From Flammula alnicola (Eukaryota > Basidiomycota > Agaricomycetes > Agaricales > Strophariaceae): a stretch of DNA of 64,000 nucleotides. The DNA is taken from assembly GCA_015499995.1 (NCBI GenBank), contig JADNRV010000272.1, positions 1-64,000 on the forward strand, in the 5' to 3' direction. The translations under genes were made by a program, and so were the position numbers. Of the stretch, positions 1 through 11,465 are shown piece after piece. The first letter of the stretch is position 1. Every line of letters starts with the position of its first letter. The notes beneath the pieces are model-generated. The model did no database searches, had not been told where the DNA came from, and was given only the letters and a program-made list of their open reading frames with translations.

Positions 1-1195
1 AAGCTTCATTGGAAGCTCATGAAAGGCTTCCAAACCTTGGACGTCGAGATGTAATTGTGGAAAGTTACAGGGCTCAAACCATCAGGAGAGCGAGTATATA
101 CAAGTATATATACTAATAGGAGCTACGGACCTCATCACCGTCCATATTTGCCAAGATATGGCTATCAGTGTACTCACTCACGTGTCAGACTGTCAATGGC
201 AATAGCTGCCAATAGGCTGCATACCACGGTACACGTAGGCAGCACGGCTCACAGAACACGTACTCTTCCAAGTTCCGAGTTCTATTTGAGCCGCGAGAGC
301 ATACGTTCCATAAGGGGCTATACGTCGATTATGACTCGACCAGCTTGACGACAGTTTGTTTCCTGTTCCGATATATGCGCTTCTTGAACTTTCTGTACCC
401 TTCTGAGTATCTGTACGCGGTTGAGAAATGTTAACGTTGAGGCCTAAGGCTTGAGGCCTCAGGGAGGAACGGTCTCAACCGCTCTCAAGTTATAAGTTGT
501 AACGCTCTATGTAAGTAACGGTTTAAAAAAAAATTACAATTGGTCACTTGATGCATAAGATGAGAATCAGTGAATTTGAAAGATGTACGGGTTCTATGTA
601 TAGTTGGGAGTCGGGACGCTGCTTCAAGTCGTTCATGGTGATTCAGGCTGAGCACGAATGTTTTTCGGATTTCCCAAGACCTGATTTATTTTAGTCTCCC
701 TGAACCAGACAATATGAGTTCATGTTGACGACTGTGCTAGAGGTAATACTCAGCTATAGATTTATTTTGTATCAGAAACTTCTTTCCGAGTCACTCGGCA
801 CCGCTCACGTTTCGTGCGTGCTACTCAAGCGCTACGATAATTATCATTGGCCGGAGATGAATGACCGAAAATACTACAACTTGGCAAGTAGTCTGCCCAG
901 AGTTGAAAGAAGATCACTTTGAATGATAGAAATCATGGTGGTTTTCCGTGTCAGATCGGGATGGTGCAAACTGTTTTATAAACTTGGACGAGCGATTGGG
1001 GCAGGATTTGAGTCACGTACAGTATATAAAAAACTTGTACTACTTCACATGCACCATTCTTGAAGATATGCACATGCAACATCCACACGATTGAATGCTT
1101 TCTAATTCTATGGTGATGATGATGGTATTGTGGACACGTATGACTGACATGAACGGAAATGACCAACGAAACTGCCACCTGTCTAAGTGAGGTAT
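1..1195. other. No gene recognised
   Basis: I see no coding region with family resemblance or convincing splice structure here. Short open frames at 55-348 and 722-922 have no recognisable motif. The stretch presumably includes the 3' flank of the SET-domain gene, which ends at 1196. Confidence 0.5.
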
Positions 1196-2542
1196 TCAAG
1201 TTGGCTGCATAGCCGTCTTCAACTCCTGCGCACACCTCGCGCAGCGACAAATGAAGAACCAGTCTTTCTCTAGTTGTACCATCCTGTCCTCCACTGAAAT
1301 AGCTTCAGCGTAACTGATGCACAGTTCTTCTCCCGGATGGATATCTCTCAGAGCGTAGAATTGGATTCCGCGTCCGTTCCTTACCTTTTTGAGATTGGGT
1401 GCGCAGTCTGCGAGGACGGAAAGCAAATTAAGTTACGAGAATAATCAGAGAATAAACCATTTACCGTGATTGAAGATAGACCCAGATACATAGGCAGCCC
1501 AGCCCAGCATCTCGCTCCCTTCGTCGTCGGTAGCCATATCCCAGATCCCAAAGACATTGCCGTGGTCGCGTCCCATGAGCGCGCGGGGTACTTCACAGCT
1601 CGAAAGACAACTACGCAGCTGATCGGCGATATGAACCAGGGGTGAACCGCCGTCTTGAGGATTTTCCTGCTTGCCGCGAGGACGATTCCGCGAAGAAAGT
1701 GAGGTTACAAGATGTGCGAGGAAGCGATAAATGCGGACACGAGATGCAAGGATGTATGGCTTAGACCGCACAAGGGCCAGCTCGTTGTCCTGCAATTCCA
1801 GGAGATCGGCCCAGCGTCCAGCGCTCATGCAGTGGCCTGGTATCCCAGACGACACACAGTCCAGCATCTGAGATGAGGGATTGACATCCTCGACGACCTT
1901 TCTGACGAGTCCGTCTAGGACGAAGCGCGCGGTGTCCAGTTCAAACTCGGTCAAGACCTCCGTCCAGCCGGTCTTCCAGCCTTGCTTGCTCTCTTCCAAG
2001 GAGACCTCTTCGGCCAAGGTCCAAGCTCGATCGATGAACTCTGGTGTGATGTCGGTCACGGAAACGTCTTCGAGATACGCTAAGGCGGCTGACGCAGCGT
2101 TCATGCCACCAGGCGCAAGCCCTTGTTTCCCAGCCTTTCCCATCTGTGAAACGAGCCTCTCGAACGCTCCGTTGACCTCTGCCCACCACCCCACACCTTG
2201 TCCCTCGAAAACCTCGTTTTCATGAACACACGCATCGCGGCACTCCTCGGAACAAAACCACGCCCCGCCCGCACCTCGATATTCTTCGCCGAGCTTCACG
2301 GACCATTTGCTCTTCCCGCTCTCGAAGGCGTAGGCGAAACACCGAGCGCAGACCTCCCGTCTGAACTTCCAGAAAATGACAAAGGCATAAGGCGCCGAGC
2401 AGAAGAGAACTGGCGTCCCTTTTGAGATGTATTCACGCCCGAATGCGCCTCGCCCTCCGTACGGTGTCGGTAGGATGTCGTATAACGGTGGTGACCTCGT
2501 GTCCTCGACGGTGCTAGTCGCAACTCCGTTTAATAACGGCAT
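1196..2542 (-). CDS. SET-domain protein (SMYD/SET5-6-like lysine methyltransferase)
   Basis: Two exons (2542-1465 and 1407-1196) separated by a 57-bp GT-AG intron give 429 aa. The join creates the SET core motif NHDCAPN, equivalent to the NHxCxPN S-adenosylmethionine/knot motif. It is followed by ALRDIHPGEELCISY, with the GEEL and ISY segments expected at the end of a SET domain, and by a cysteine cluster (CRCARC) like a post-SET zinc site. Near residues 55-110 there are paired cysteines (CARC, then FCSEEC) resembling an abbreviated MYND-type zinc knuckle inside a split SET domain, as in fungal SET5/SET6 and animal SMYD proteins. These families methylate lysines of histones or other proteins; the substrate cannot be read from the sequence. 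The start is the only ATG giving the early YGGRGAF segment in frame. No lesion seen. Confidence 0.85.
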
Positions 2543-3104
2543 CGACTGGGAAATCCTTGTATGTTTTCTTCCTTCGAGTTTATATCGACATTGTTAATGA
2601 ATGGCACATAGCGACTTGGGAGATGGATTTGAGATGGATTGTCATCTTCAACAACCAACCTGACAAATTTTTGTGAGTGAAAAGTTAAAGCGGCAAAGTG
2701 CGACTCGGCTGTGATCGACTGATCGACTGATCGATTGATCTCTACCTTCCGAAAAGGAAGGGGTCGACACAGACGAAGATGAGCGAAGATGTCGCGCAAA
2801 AGTCAGACGGCAATATGGGGGTATTGACAATGATACAAAATACACGTACAACAAGAATCTAATGCCAGAGATGTACAAAAAATATGAGGTGTACTTTATA
2901 ACGTGAGTAATTCAAGTTGTTATCGTTGCGTGAAGCGAGGAACAAAAAGTCATGTGAAGTGATGGATAAATGGACAAGTAGCTAGGAGTGAAAATCGATA
3001 CCTGGGTCCTGAACACAGCAGACACCATATATTGGTTGGTCTGCGGGTATAATGCCAGGGCTTATCTGTTAATTGTTACTTAAACTTGGTCATGCCTGGG
3101 AAAT

Positions 3105-5341
3105 CTACGACGGCGTCTGACTCCTCGGAGGGAGACTGGATTGGATGGAATCGGGCGGAGGTGAATCAGGCGGAGAGTCATCTCGAGCCTCCACTCCAGG
3201 ATCAGCGGAGGACAAGGGTGAGTTAACATTAGAACCGGACGATGCAGCGGGAAAAGATGAATTAAGGTCGGACGACTCGGGCTGGTTCGAAATTTCATCT
3301 TCGAGCGCATCTAAAAAAGCAGAAGATTGGGCTCCGAGCTGGGAGCTGGTGTACAGTGCAACAGCGGCATGTGCTCGGGATAAGATAGACGTTGGTGATA
3401 TTTGGATATTCGCGTCGGAGATGAGGTGTACGAACACCCTCGCTATAACCTCGATAAGACATGAGCGTAGCTCGGCCGTCAGACCCTGGCCACCTACGCC
3501 ACCACCACCACCACCACCACCCGGATTCGTATCTGGGCGTCTCAGAAACGCCCCCGACCTCACCACGTCTGCGACTCTGGACATGAGCCGCATGGCTGAA
3601 TTAGCGGACCTCGGCGCGTCGGGCAGGCCCTCCCGTCTGGTGTCGTTTAAGAGCTCGCTCATGTCGGGAATATTTGAGGGGAACCCAGATGCCCGACGCA
3701 TCCTAATAGGAGCAGGGGCTACGTCAATGAGTCGTGAGAAGTTGTTGGCACGATTTAACTGGTTCAGCCATCTCTCGAGGTCTAAACCTGTCCGTAGACT
3801 CTCTGGAGTCCGCAATATCGGGAGAGATGGAGTCGACACTCTGGATTGGGGATCATCTGATTGTGGGTAGTAGTGTGGGACCTCGGCAAGCTCCTCGTCG
3901 TTCGTAGGTCCGTCGACTTGCACAATATTCGTGGCCTCGGGGCTTCTGGGCTGAGAGAGAATTCCGTCGTCTTCAGCACCTAGCGGCGAATAGTCAGGGT
4001 GATATAGCGTGTCGACTTCATCGCGGTCCGATTCGCGATGCACATCTTCTGCATCTTGCTCGATATCACTCCCTGGCAAAACATCAGGGGTGTGGGAGTA
4101 AGAGTCGTTGTCGTTGGGTGTCTGTGTTGGCGTAAAGAACGTCTCTCTCGCTGTGGACGATTCGACAACGCCGGACCGAGTAATACGTGGGACGTCCAGG
4201 CTCGTACTAGAGTGCTGTGGATGCAGTTGAGTGCTAAAATCCTCGGGAATCGCGCTCATGGCGAGCGGACTCAATGAGTCGTATGAGCTCTCCATTGCCG
4301 ATGGGACTGGACTTGGAGATCGGACCGGACTTGGAGATCTTGAAGCTGGATACACACGTATTCTCGGGGCAAACTCTTCGCTAGGCATTGTCGGAGTAGT
4401 TTCCGTCATACCTCTCGCGGCATTATCTTCAAGGAGGATGTGTACAGATTGTCGAAGGTCGTTTAGATCCGTCTGAAATTGGAGAACTTCCTCCGATAAA
4501 AGGTTGTACTGCCAATAAAATCGGGTCAGTAATTACGGTGCGTCGTAGTAAAAGACGTTTACATCCCTGAAAACATGCCACTCGGTCATCAGGGAGTAGC
4601 GATAGCGAGTTAATCAACGACTCACGGATCCCGCCTTAATAAATCAGCGACATGATCCCTAATAAAGGCTCTATCGGCCGCGTGCCGCCTCTCCATCTCT
4701 TCAAGCTGCAACTGAAGGGAGACTTTATCAGAGTTTAATTGATGAAGCCTTTCAATAAATGTGTTTGCAAGCGCAACTTGGGCTTGAAGCGTGTCCTTCG
4801 TCTGTAAAAGGCACCCCAGCAAGCGTACACTGCTCTCTAGGTCTTTAAACTGGTCGCAATCACGAGGTTAGCGCCAATGTTTAGTAGCGTATAGATGAGC
4901 TCACACGATTTCGAGGCTGTATATCTAGGAAGTATCGGCCACCGTCGTATAATTCTTGTAGTACTTCGACGCTGGCCCATTCATTGATGCGCGCGATTTC
5001 ATCGCGAAGCCGTTGTCCCGCTGTCTCGGCGTCGACGGGGGACGGGGGACGTCGTGGAATGCTCCCAACGAGAGCAAGTAGTCTCTCATATGAGTGCCTG
5101 TCATACGTGATCCGGCAGATACGACAGCAAGGATCAGCATCGTAAAGGCAACTGCGTGTGATTCGCGTTCAAGAACGAGGAGGCGTTAGGCGCTCAAGAA
5201 GATGTGATAATGTAACGCGGCGTACCCAACGCAGAAGACATGACCACATTTAATCACAAACGGCGCCTTCAGATCTTCTAACCGCCCGAAGGGTTCGAGG
5301 CAAAGTTGGCATAAAGCCCCGGCGCCTAAATTGGCCTGCAT
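3105..5341 (-). CDS. RING-finger protein with central coiled coil (putative E3 ubiquitin ligase)
   Basis: Five exons: 5341-5226, 5151-4905, 4849-4626, 4566-4563 and 4508-3105, giving 664 aa with one continuous frame. Residues about 10-50 form a C3HC4-type RING: CQLC, KCGHVFC, then after the first splice GCLYDADPCCRICR. Exon 3 and the start of exon 5 encode a charged heptad-like segment (LQLQLEEMERRHAADRAF) that looks like a coiled coil. The remaining about 430 residues are low-complexity, rich in Ser/Pro/Asp/Glu, with a glycine run near residue 530. RING proteins of this layout usually act as E3 ubiquitin ligases; partners are unknown. The unusual point is the 4-nt exon, needed to keep the frame between two introns of 59 and 54 bp. 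The start ATG at 5341 is the first in frame; an extra 5' exon cannot be excluded. Confidence 0.75.
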
Positions 5342-5399
5342 GAGGACTGTGTTGATGACGATGGTCAAACAACTGTCCCTATTTCCGAATACAGTTGCA

Positions 5400-6140
5400 G
5401 CAGGTTAACCCAGTATTCAGGGGAGGGGATGAAGATGACTCGAGGGGACTGAGGAAAGGAGGGCTAAATCCCTAGGCGTGTTTGGCAGCACAGCAATTGA
5501 CATTCCTGGTCACGAAATGTGAGTCAAGGCGCGTCAGATGTCCGAAATGGGCGGTGGTAGGCCACGTACCATCCACCATTTTCGAGAACATTCACGACTG
5601 TTGCTCGTGGTGGCTCTTACAGGGATCCTTGGATAATGTGCCTGGGATAGAAATGAAATGCCTGGGAATCTATGGAAGTAATGCTTGGATTTTAAAGCGG
5701 AGTTAATGAAAGTACCATTTGGCATGTTGCTAATTTTCGCGCGAAGACGATAATGATGATCTTGAATTGTCCATTGAGACCGCGTATAACATGGCTTACA
5801 TGGCAGAAACATAACTGTAGACTGCAGCAGACAGCCAACTGAATCCAACGCAACACATGAGACGAATCTCAAGTGCACGAGGTAGGAAGACAAAACATGG
5901 AGACAAACCTTTTTGCAGTCCATAAATTTAACCTTCAAAATCATCATTCAGCGTCAACATTTACTTCATAATATTTTGAAGCAGAAAAGCACAACAGAAA
6001 CCTCAATCTATGTTGAAAGTCACAAAAATCTAATCAAACTAGGAAATAATATCCAATTGCAGACATGTCCATTTGCTGAATTCGAAGTCCACATCGAATG
6101 ATGGGAAGTCAAGTATCCAGCAAAGAGAAAAGTCCTCTAA
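5400..6140. other. Intergenic, no gene supported
   Basis: This lies between the RING gene and the U2 snRNA gene. A 137-codon minus-strand open frame (5947-5534) has no motif, no plausible exon joins and irregular composition, so it was not called. Confidence 0.5.
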
Positions 6141-6149
6141 AAGAGGGAT

Positions 6150-6340
6150 CCCCCGACGACGCAAGCCATTAGTGCAGCGGCAAGGTCATCGCGCCCAAGG
6201 GGTGCAAGCAGAGCCCAAGGGACTGGGGCGGCAAAAATAAGATAACCAAGAATGGAGGCGATGCCTCCATAATAGTGGTTAAACTATTAAGAACAGATAC
6301 TACACTTGATCTAAGCCAAAAGGCCAGAGTGGTAAAGAAT
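6150..6340 (-). ncRNA. U2 spliceosomal snRNA
   Basis: Reading the minus strand from about 6340 gives the highly conserved U2 5' half: GGCCTTTTGGCTTAGATCAA followed by GTGTAGTATCTGTTCTT, which contains the GTAGTA branch-point-recognition element. A stem-loop II region follows, then a hairpin (GGAGGC-ATC-GCCTCC) and an Sm-like site (TTATTTTTG). The 3' half is GC-rich and divergent, with stem-loops ending near 6150; total length about 190 nt equals the usual U2 size. U2 pairs with intron branch points in the spliceosome, consistent with the intron-dense genes around it. A TATA-like element lies just upstream. The 3' end is approximate. Confidence 0.93.
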
Positions 6341-6360
6341 CTCAAATGTTCGTCCGAGGT

Positions 6361-6367
6361 TTATATA
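6361..6367 (-). promoter_or_regulatory. TATA-like element of the U2 snRNA gene
   Basis: The minus strand reads TATATAA about 21-27 nt upstream of the inferred U2 5' end at 6340. This spacing suits a core promoter element for a fungal snRNA gene. Position and motif are seen; the function is inferred. Confidence 0.5.
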
Positions 6368-6963
6368 CCAGCGCCTAGGCGCACGGACCATTGTAATCAT
6401 GTGATTTTGAACGTTGAGCCAAATTCGGCCCTTCGTCCGACTCCTTCCATCCTGCCAACATTCGACCGTACTGACTTTTAAACATCCGGAATATGATACA
6501 GATTATGACGAGAAATGACTCTCATGACCGACTGTGAGTGGAGAGACTAAAACAAAGTGATACTGGACCAGGCTGGACTAGGAGCAGAAGGATGCGGCAC
6601 CGGGTGTTATGCCATTTATGTATGTCTGCGCTTTTTCATTTCTGGCTTGTAAATCTCACCAACGTCTGCATACTTACATAGTGTTTCTAGTGTATTCTGA
6701 AGGCGATATATTCGCACACGAAACTGTGAAAAAGACTCGAGGCTTTTAATCGGACTCTTTTCGAACCATGAGATGGGAATCTCGTGTCCTCATGACGGAT
6801 TGGAAGAACATTTTCGTATGTTTTTGTAGCGGCCTCGAATTGAATATGCTTCTTGGTGCTGATTTGGAACTATATTTGAACTGCGTATAACTCTAGGAAG
6901 CTTGCTGCGGAACATATATATTTCCTGCTTATGCCCTGCGACGAGGTCTTCTCCCAGTCGAAA

Positions 6964-8556
6964 ATGAGGTTATCCGTGTCAAAAGTCGTCGTGCTTACAC
7001 TGTACTGTTGTGCATTGTCCTCCGCTCAGAACGGCGGAGCTTTTCTCCCAGAAAAATTGCCACCTCAGTCCGCAGTACGTATCGTTACAAATATTTTAAC
7101 ATTTGCCTTTCTTCATTCAACATAATTTTCAGTTTGTCGACCCACTATCTTTCGCGGTACTAGGCACTAACGGGTCTTTCCGTGACTCTGCCTTCACGCA
7201 ATTTTTCAATCCCACCTCGACACCTGTACCTTTCTTCCAAATATTTGACCCCGCCTTCCTTGCTATCCTCGGGCCCAACCCGTCGTTCAATGAAGTCGCC
7301 TCCAACGCGACGTTTGCGTTTGCCCACGAAGCTCCTATATATGTTCCCGAGACGGATGAAGTATTCTTTGCCAGTTTCACTGGTGGTCCGCTGAGTAACA
7401 GCGATCTGAACCACAACAACCAAGTGGGGAAAATTAGCATGAAAGCAGTGGAGGCCGCGCTGCAGACCCTGAAGCCTGGGGATAATGGAACCGCCTTGCA
7501 GGTCCCAGTGACTGAGGTGAGTATCGTATCATACCGGAGTGCAGCTCTTCAGCCCGCTAGGCTTCCTAAGTCCACATCAGTTATGAAAAGCTTCTCGTTC
7601 TCACCGCCATCCATTTTTCCCCATGTCAGCTTGTGCTCCCAGACACGATCCAAATGACGAACGGAGGCACGGGGCCGTTCAAGTCTTCCCTGCTTCTCAT
7701 CACATCCGGTCGCGGCCCGCTGCCACCCTCTATCGCGCTCGTCAATCCCAAAGCGCCCCACAACACGACAGTGCTGTTGGACAATTTCTTTGGGAGACAG
7801 TTCAACTCGTTGGACGATATCAAAATCCATCCGACGACGGGCTTGTTGTTCTTCACGGACGTTACGTATGCTTACTGCCCTCTGGAAGTTCCTGGATTTT
7901 CTGATTTAATACCTGACACCAAGATATGGCTTCCTCCTCAACTTCCGCCCGCCACCTCTCATGCCAAACCAAGTCTATCGGTTCGATCCTGCAGTGGGCA
8001 GTGTCCGCGTCGTTGCCACGGGTTTTGATAAGTGCAATGGCATCGCATTTACGCCAGATGGCAAGATAGCTTATGTGTACGTCATTTATTTTGTTGCAGA
8101 TTTTGGGAACGTTAGCGCTAACCCTTCCTATAGAACAGATACAGGCGCCAATGCGGCAATTTTAGGGATCAACCAAACACAGCCTGCCACTATGTCGGTG
8201 CTCTTTTTACAATGTTTGCTTTCTCCTAATCAATTGCAACTTGCTCTGTATACTACAGCTACGCGTTCGACGTCGACCCTGAAACCCAAGTTTTCCTGAA
8301 CAGGCGCGTGTTTGCCTATTCCGACACAGGCATCCCAGATGGCATCCAGGTCGATGCAGCCGGGAACGTATACTCTGGCTGCGACGATGGTGTGCATGTC
8401 TGGTCACCGTCTGGGACACTTCTTGGCAAATTCTTCACAGGGACCACGTCGGCCAATATGGTCTTTGCTGGGGATGGGCGTCTCGTGATTATGGCTGTGA
8501 CGCAAATATTTGTAGCAAAGATTGCGGCGAAGGAGGGGAAGGTCGCGTTCCCGTGA
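6964..8556 (+). CDS. Secreted SMP-30/gluconolactonase-like lactonase
   Basis: Six exons: 6964-7074, 7133-7516, 7630-7865, 7924-8076, 8134-8193 and 8259-8556 give 413 aa. The N-terminus is a typical signal peptide (basic start, hydrophobic VVVLTLYCCALSSAQ core), so the enzyme is probably secreted. The body is a six-bladed propeller of the SMP-30/gluconolaconase/LRE family: FFTDVTYGF, PNQVYRFDP, CNGIAFTPDG, VTDTGA and PDGIQVDAAGNVY are the expected blade and metal-site segments. Family members are metal-dependent lactone or phosphotriester hydrolases; the substrate here is unknown. The fifth intron has a weak donor (GTCGGT), yet the frame and family sequence fit exactly. A TATA-like run (TATATAT) is about 50 bp upstream of the start. 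The last exon is duplicated, broken, at 19.49-19.63 kb. Confidence 0.88.
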
Positions 8557-8681
8557 AGGTCGAGCTTTGCGGCAATGTACGATACAATTTCGCCCTCCCT
8601 TCTGCCTGGATACTCTCTTGGTTTTTTGTGGATGGAAGTTTCTTCAATATAATACGTTATCAACTAACACGACTCGAAAGC

Positions 8682-9022
8682 TTATACAAAAACAAAACTT
8701 GTTCTGTTAGCAATCTCCACATTCCTCGCCACTTCCGTAAGGTTGCGACCACCATTGATCCGCTGAAAAACTGCGACTCCACCGTCCACGTTAGCCCCAG
8801 CGATCAAGAACTTGTCCCCGCCATCCGCGACGTGCCCTAATGCCATACTGCGAATCTGCCGGAGGCCAGTGAAGACTTGCGCTTTGAGCGTCAAGCTCCC
8901 TGCGACCGTGTTGACAACCCGATACCCTTCGACTGTGGCTCTGGCTTCTAGGTCAGCACCATCTTGCCACTGTCTTGCATGCATGCGGCGCACGGAGGAG
9001 GCAGCGGTATTGTTACCGCCGT
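8682..9022 (-). pseudogene. 3' fragment of a lactonase gene (truncated copy)
   Basis: The minus strand encodes about the last 110 residues of the lactonase found complete at 19748-21177, ending in the same ANRTSFVFV tail. Recognisable segments include RRMHARQWQ, GLRQIRSMALG and LIAGANVDGGVAVFQ. Similarity to the intact gene stops abruptly near 9022, where unrelated membrane-protein sequence begins. The propeller N-terminal two-thirds and start are missing, so it cannot make a functional enzyme. It sits tail-to-tail with the intact SMP-30-like gene. Confidence 0.85.
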
Positions 9023-10250
9023 AGAGTGACTTGCCACAGGGGGCGCGATGGAGTAGTGGACCATTCGCTCAGCCCCTCCGTTAGTCAGGGACAAGAACGT
9101 GATGGTCAAGAAAGACACCGTCAACAGAGAGAAGAGGCGTATGTTGGAATTCTCTTGTTGTGATATTATGGAGATCATGGCGAGGATCTCTAGGACAATG
9201 ACGAGAATGTGGCGCAAACGCATAAAGGTGACTTCGAAGAAATCCCAGGCTGGTACGAAATCGCCATAACTCGTTGCGTAAGGGAAATATACCGAGCTCT
9301 CTACTAGTATACCCAATGGTAATATGTCAAAATTCATGAAATAAGCATGAGGAGAAAATACCTCTCAGATTGTCCTGATCCCATTCCAAGCTTGCTATTG
9401 ATGTAGACAAAATAAACACCCACCTTCAGCTCGTTGGACAAGAACATACCTTGAACGATTTTTGGTATAAAATATTGCCTCAAACGACCGCCAATTTTAA
9501 GCCTGGACTCGATCCTAGATTCTGATCAGCTTGTCGCTATTCAGGCAGTGGGATCCCACTCACAGAGTATTTTCAACACGGTAACTCATAAGTCCGCAGA
9601 ACAACCACGCGAGGGCAAGGATTTGAACGTCTTTGATGAGGTCTTCCTGGGCTCCAGCGGACGATCACTTCGATCTATAGGCTCAATCACGATCAGGATT
9701 CTAGAAGTCAGCATGAGACGGTAGCTCACATTGTAAAGAACACGATAAACTATACATTGATGTCGCCGGAGAGATGACCATCCAGAACATATACAGGTAG
9801 TACTCAAGACATTGCCATTGAGCGATGCTCCACAGATCCTTCAGGAGGCGGAGAAATGATAGAAATGGTTCGCGATAGCGTGATATTTCGGAGGGTGTTG
9901 GTCTAAAGAAGAATAGAGGTCTAGGGACGCCTCCATCATAGGTGACCTCGAAGATGCCCCAAGTGAGATACCGTGCATTGGGTTGAATACGAGGAAGATC
10001 GACGCCACTTGACATTGGATCATCGTCGCCGGGGTCGGACAGTGGAATGAGAGCGCCCTTGGCATCTGAGCTACCGTCCATTGTGGGGAGATCAACTTGA
10101 AGGGCCGTTTTATAACAAAAGACTGCAGTAGACTCGGCATCCATTTGGTATTTATTGGTGTGTGGAAGGGCCTATAGTGTAAGGCCGCCAATAAGCCACG
10201 ACTTACAGTAACAAAGTATGACCAACAGAAAGGCATTGTGGGCAAAGAAA
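9023..10250 (-). pseudogene. Truncated membrane-transporter gene (possibly ABC-type N-terminal region)
   Basis: Minus-strand exon-like segments read as one membrane protein: a stretch with hydrophobic AFLLVILCY near 10.2 kb, then 10144 onward with NARYLTWGIFEVTYDGG and RLLKDLWSIAQWQ, and near 9.3-9.05 kb SYGDFVPAWDFFEVTF plus several hydrophobic helices. The pattern resembles the N-terminal membrane region of basidiomycete half-size ABC transporters, but I see no Walker A, signature or Walker B motif. The coding similarity ends at the junction with the lactonase fragment at about 9022, so the nucleotide-binding half is missing. Exon boundaries were not fully resolved. The ABC assignment is a guess from layout; the truncation is better supported. 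Confidence 0.4.
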
Positions 10251-10259
10251 CTCAAATTT

Positions 10260-11460
10260 CGGGATATATCTCTGAGAGATCAACCCGACTTCAGAATAGC
10301 GCAGGTGACAAGAACATTGGACAAGAATGGAACATTGTGGGTCAGAGCGTTACCCCCGACGTACAGAGAGTAAAATACATGAGGGGATTTACGAACTCTG
10401 CGAGCCGTTGCAAGCTTCCTAGATACCACATAAGTACTGCCTACTTAACCACATTGGTCCATACGGCGTGTCACTGGAAGAAAATAATTGGATCTCCGAC
10501 CCTATGAGAGGTCCACCAGCAGGACACTGTCCGGAACTCGCAGAATCGGGGATGCAATACAAATTAAGGGAGTCGCGAGGCGGCCGGTAGACGCAAGCTG
10601 CAAGGACAGGAATATCTGGCCGCTAGTCCAATTCTGCACACAAAAAAGTGCAATTCGCTAGATGCCCTCAAGACCGCCTTCAAAGTTCATGATAGGAAAA
10701 GAAGTCTTGTAACGTCCTCGGAACGGCGCAGTGACTAGAATAAGAAATGTCAGCTGCGTGTATTTGAGGGCACGAAGTGGCAATTATGTGGGCGCTTGTT
10801 GCCTACAGGTAGCATGGAGCACATGAAAGCCAACAATGAATCTTGAAGGGGTCATATGCTCTACACGAAGCCAAAAACCAGTGAATGTCCGTATAGCAAA
10901 GAATCAACGCGCAGCAACATTTTCAAAAATGAAGGGATCGAGAATGTTTCGGAGCAGACCACATGTTACCGAGGGCAGCTGGACACCTCACGGCGATAGA
11001 GTTACATAGTGGGTTTCGACCAGAAATTTTGATTCACCGTCGACTCAATGATAAAGAAAAGTGGCCAATCATCGACTAAAGATAGGAAGCCGGGACCGTA
11101 ATCGTAATGTTGACGATGTTGCAGCGTAAAGCTACATTCAGCCGAAAATGCCAGATCCAAGTAAAGTTTCTGTGCCGCTTAAGTGCCAATTAATAATGCC
11201 GTTACTTCATAGGTCTAGTGGGAAGATCATAGCCTCTCACGACAGACCGAATTATAGGAAGACCTACCAATTAATCTCGGGAAGGCAATCAAGAAACGTT
11301 CATACATACGGTCGAAAATTATACACACGAACCTCCTTATTGACGCTTCTTGCCACTGTTTGAAGTTTTCTCCAGTGTTCTATGTAAATTAACAGATGCA
11401 TTTAGGCTGATCAGCAGTGAGACAGTGGGATTAATTGGACGGTTCTGTACCTGTGTACTA
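10260..11460. other. No gene recognised
   Basis: No open frame here has a recognisable motif or plausible exon chain on either strand. The stretch separates the truncated membrane-protein gene from the 3' end of the BTB gene. Confidence 0.45.
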
Positions 11461-11465
11461 TGGTG

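Noticed and set aside
2716..2741. GATCGACT(A/G) short repeat
   Set aside because: Only about three imperfect units upstream of the SET gene; too small to call functional.
3145..3870. 241-codon plus-strand open frame
   Set aside because: Antisense to the low-complexity part of the RING gene; Ser/Gly/Pro codon symmetry leaves the opposite strand open. No motif.
5534..5947. 137-codon minus-strand frame
   Set aside because: Irregular composition, no motif, no splice partners.
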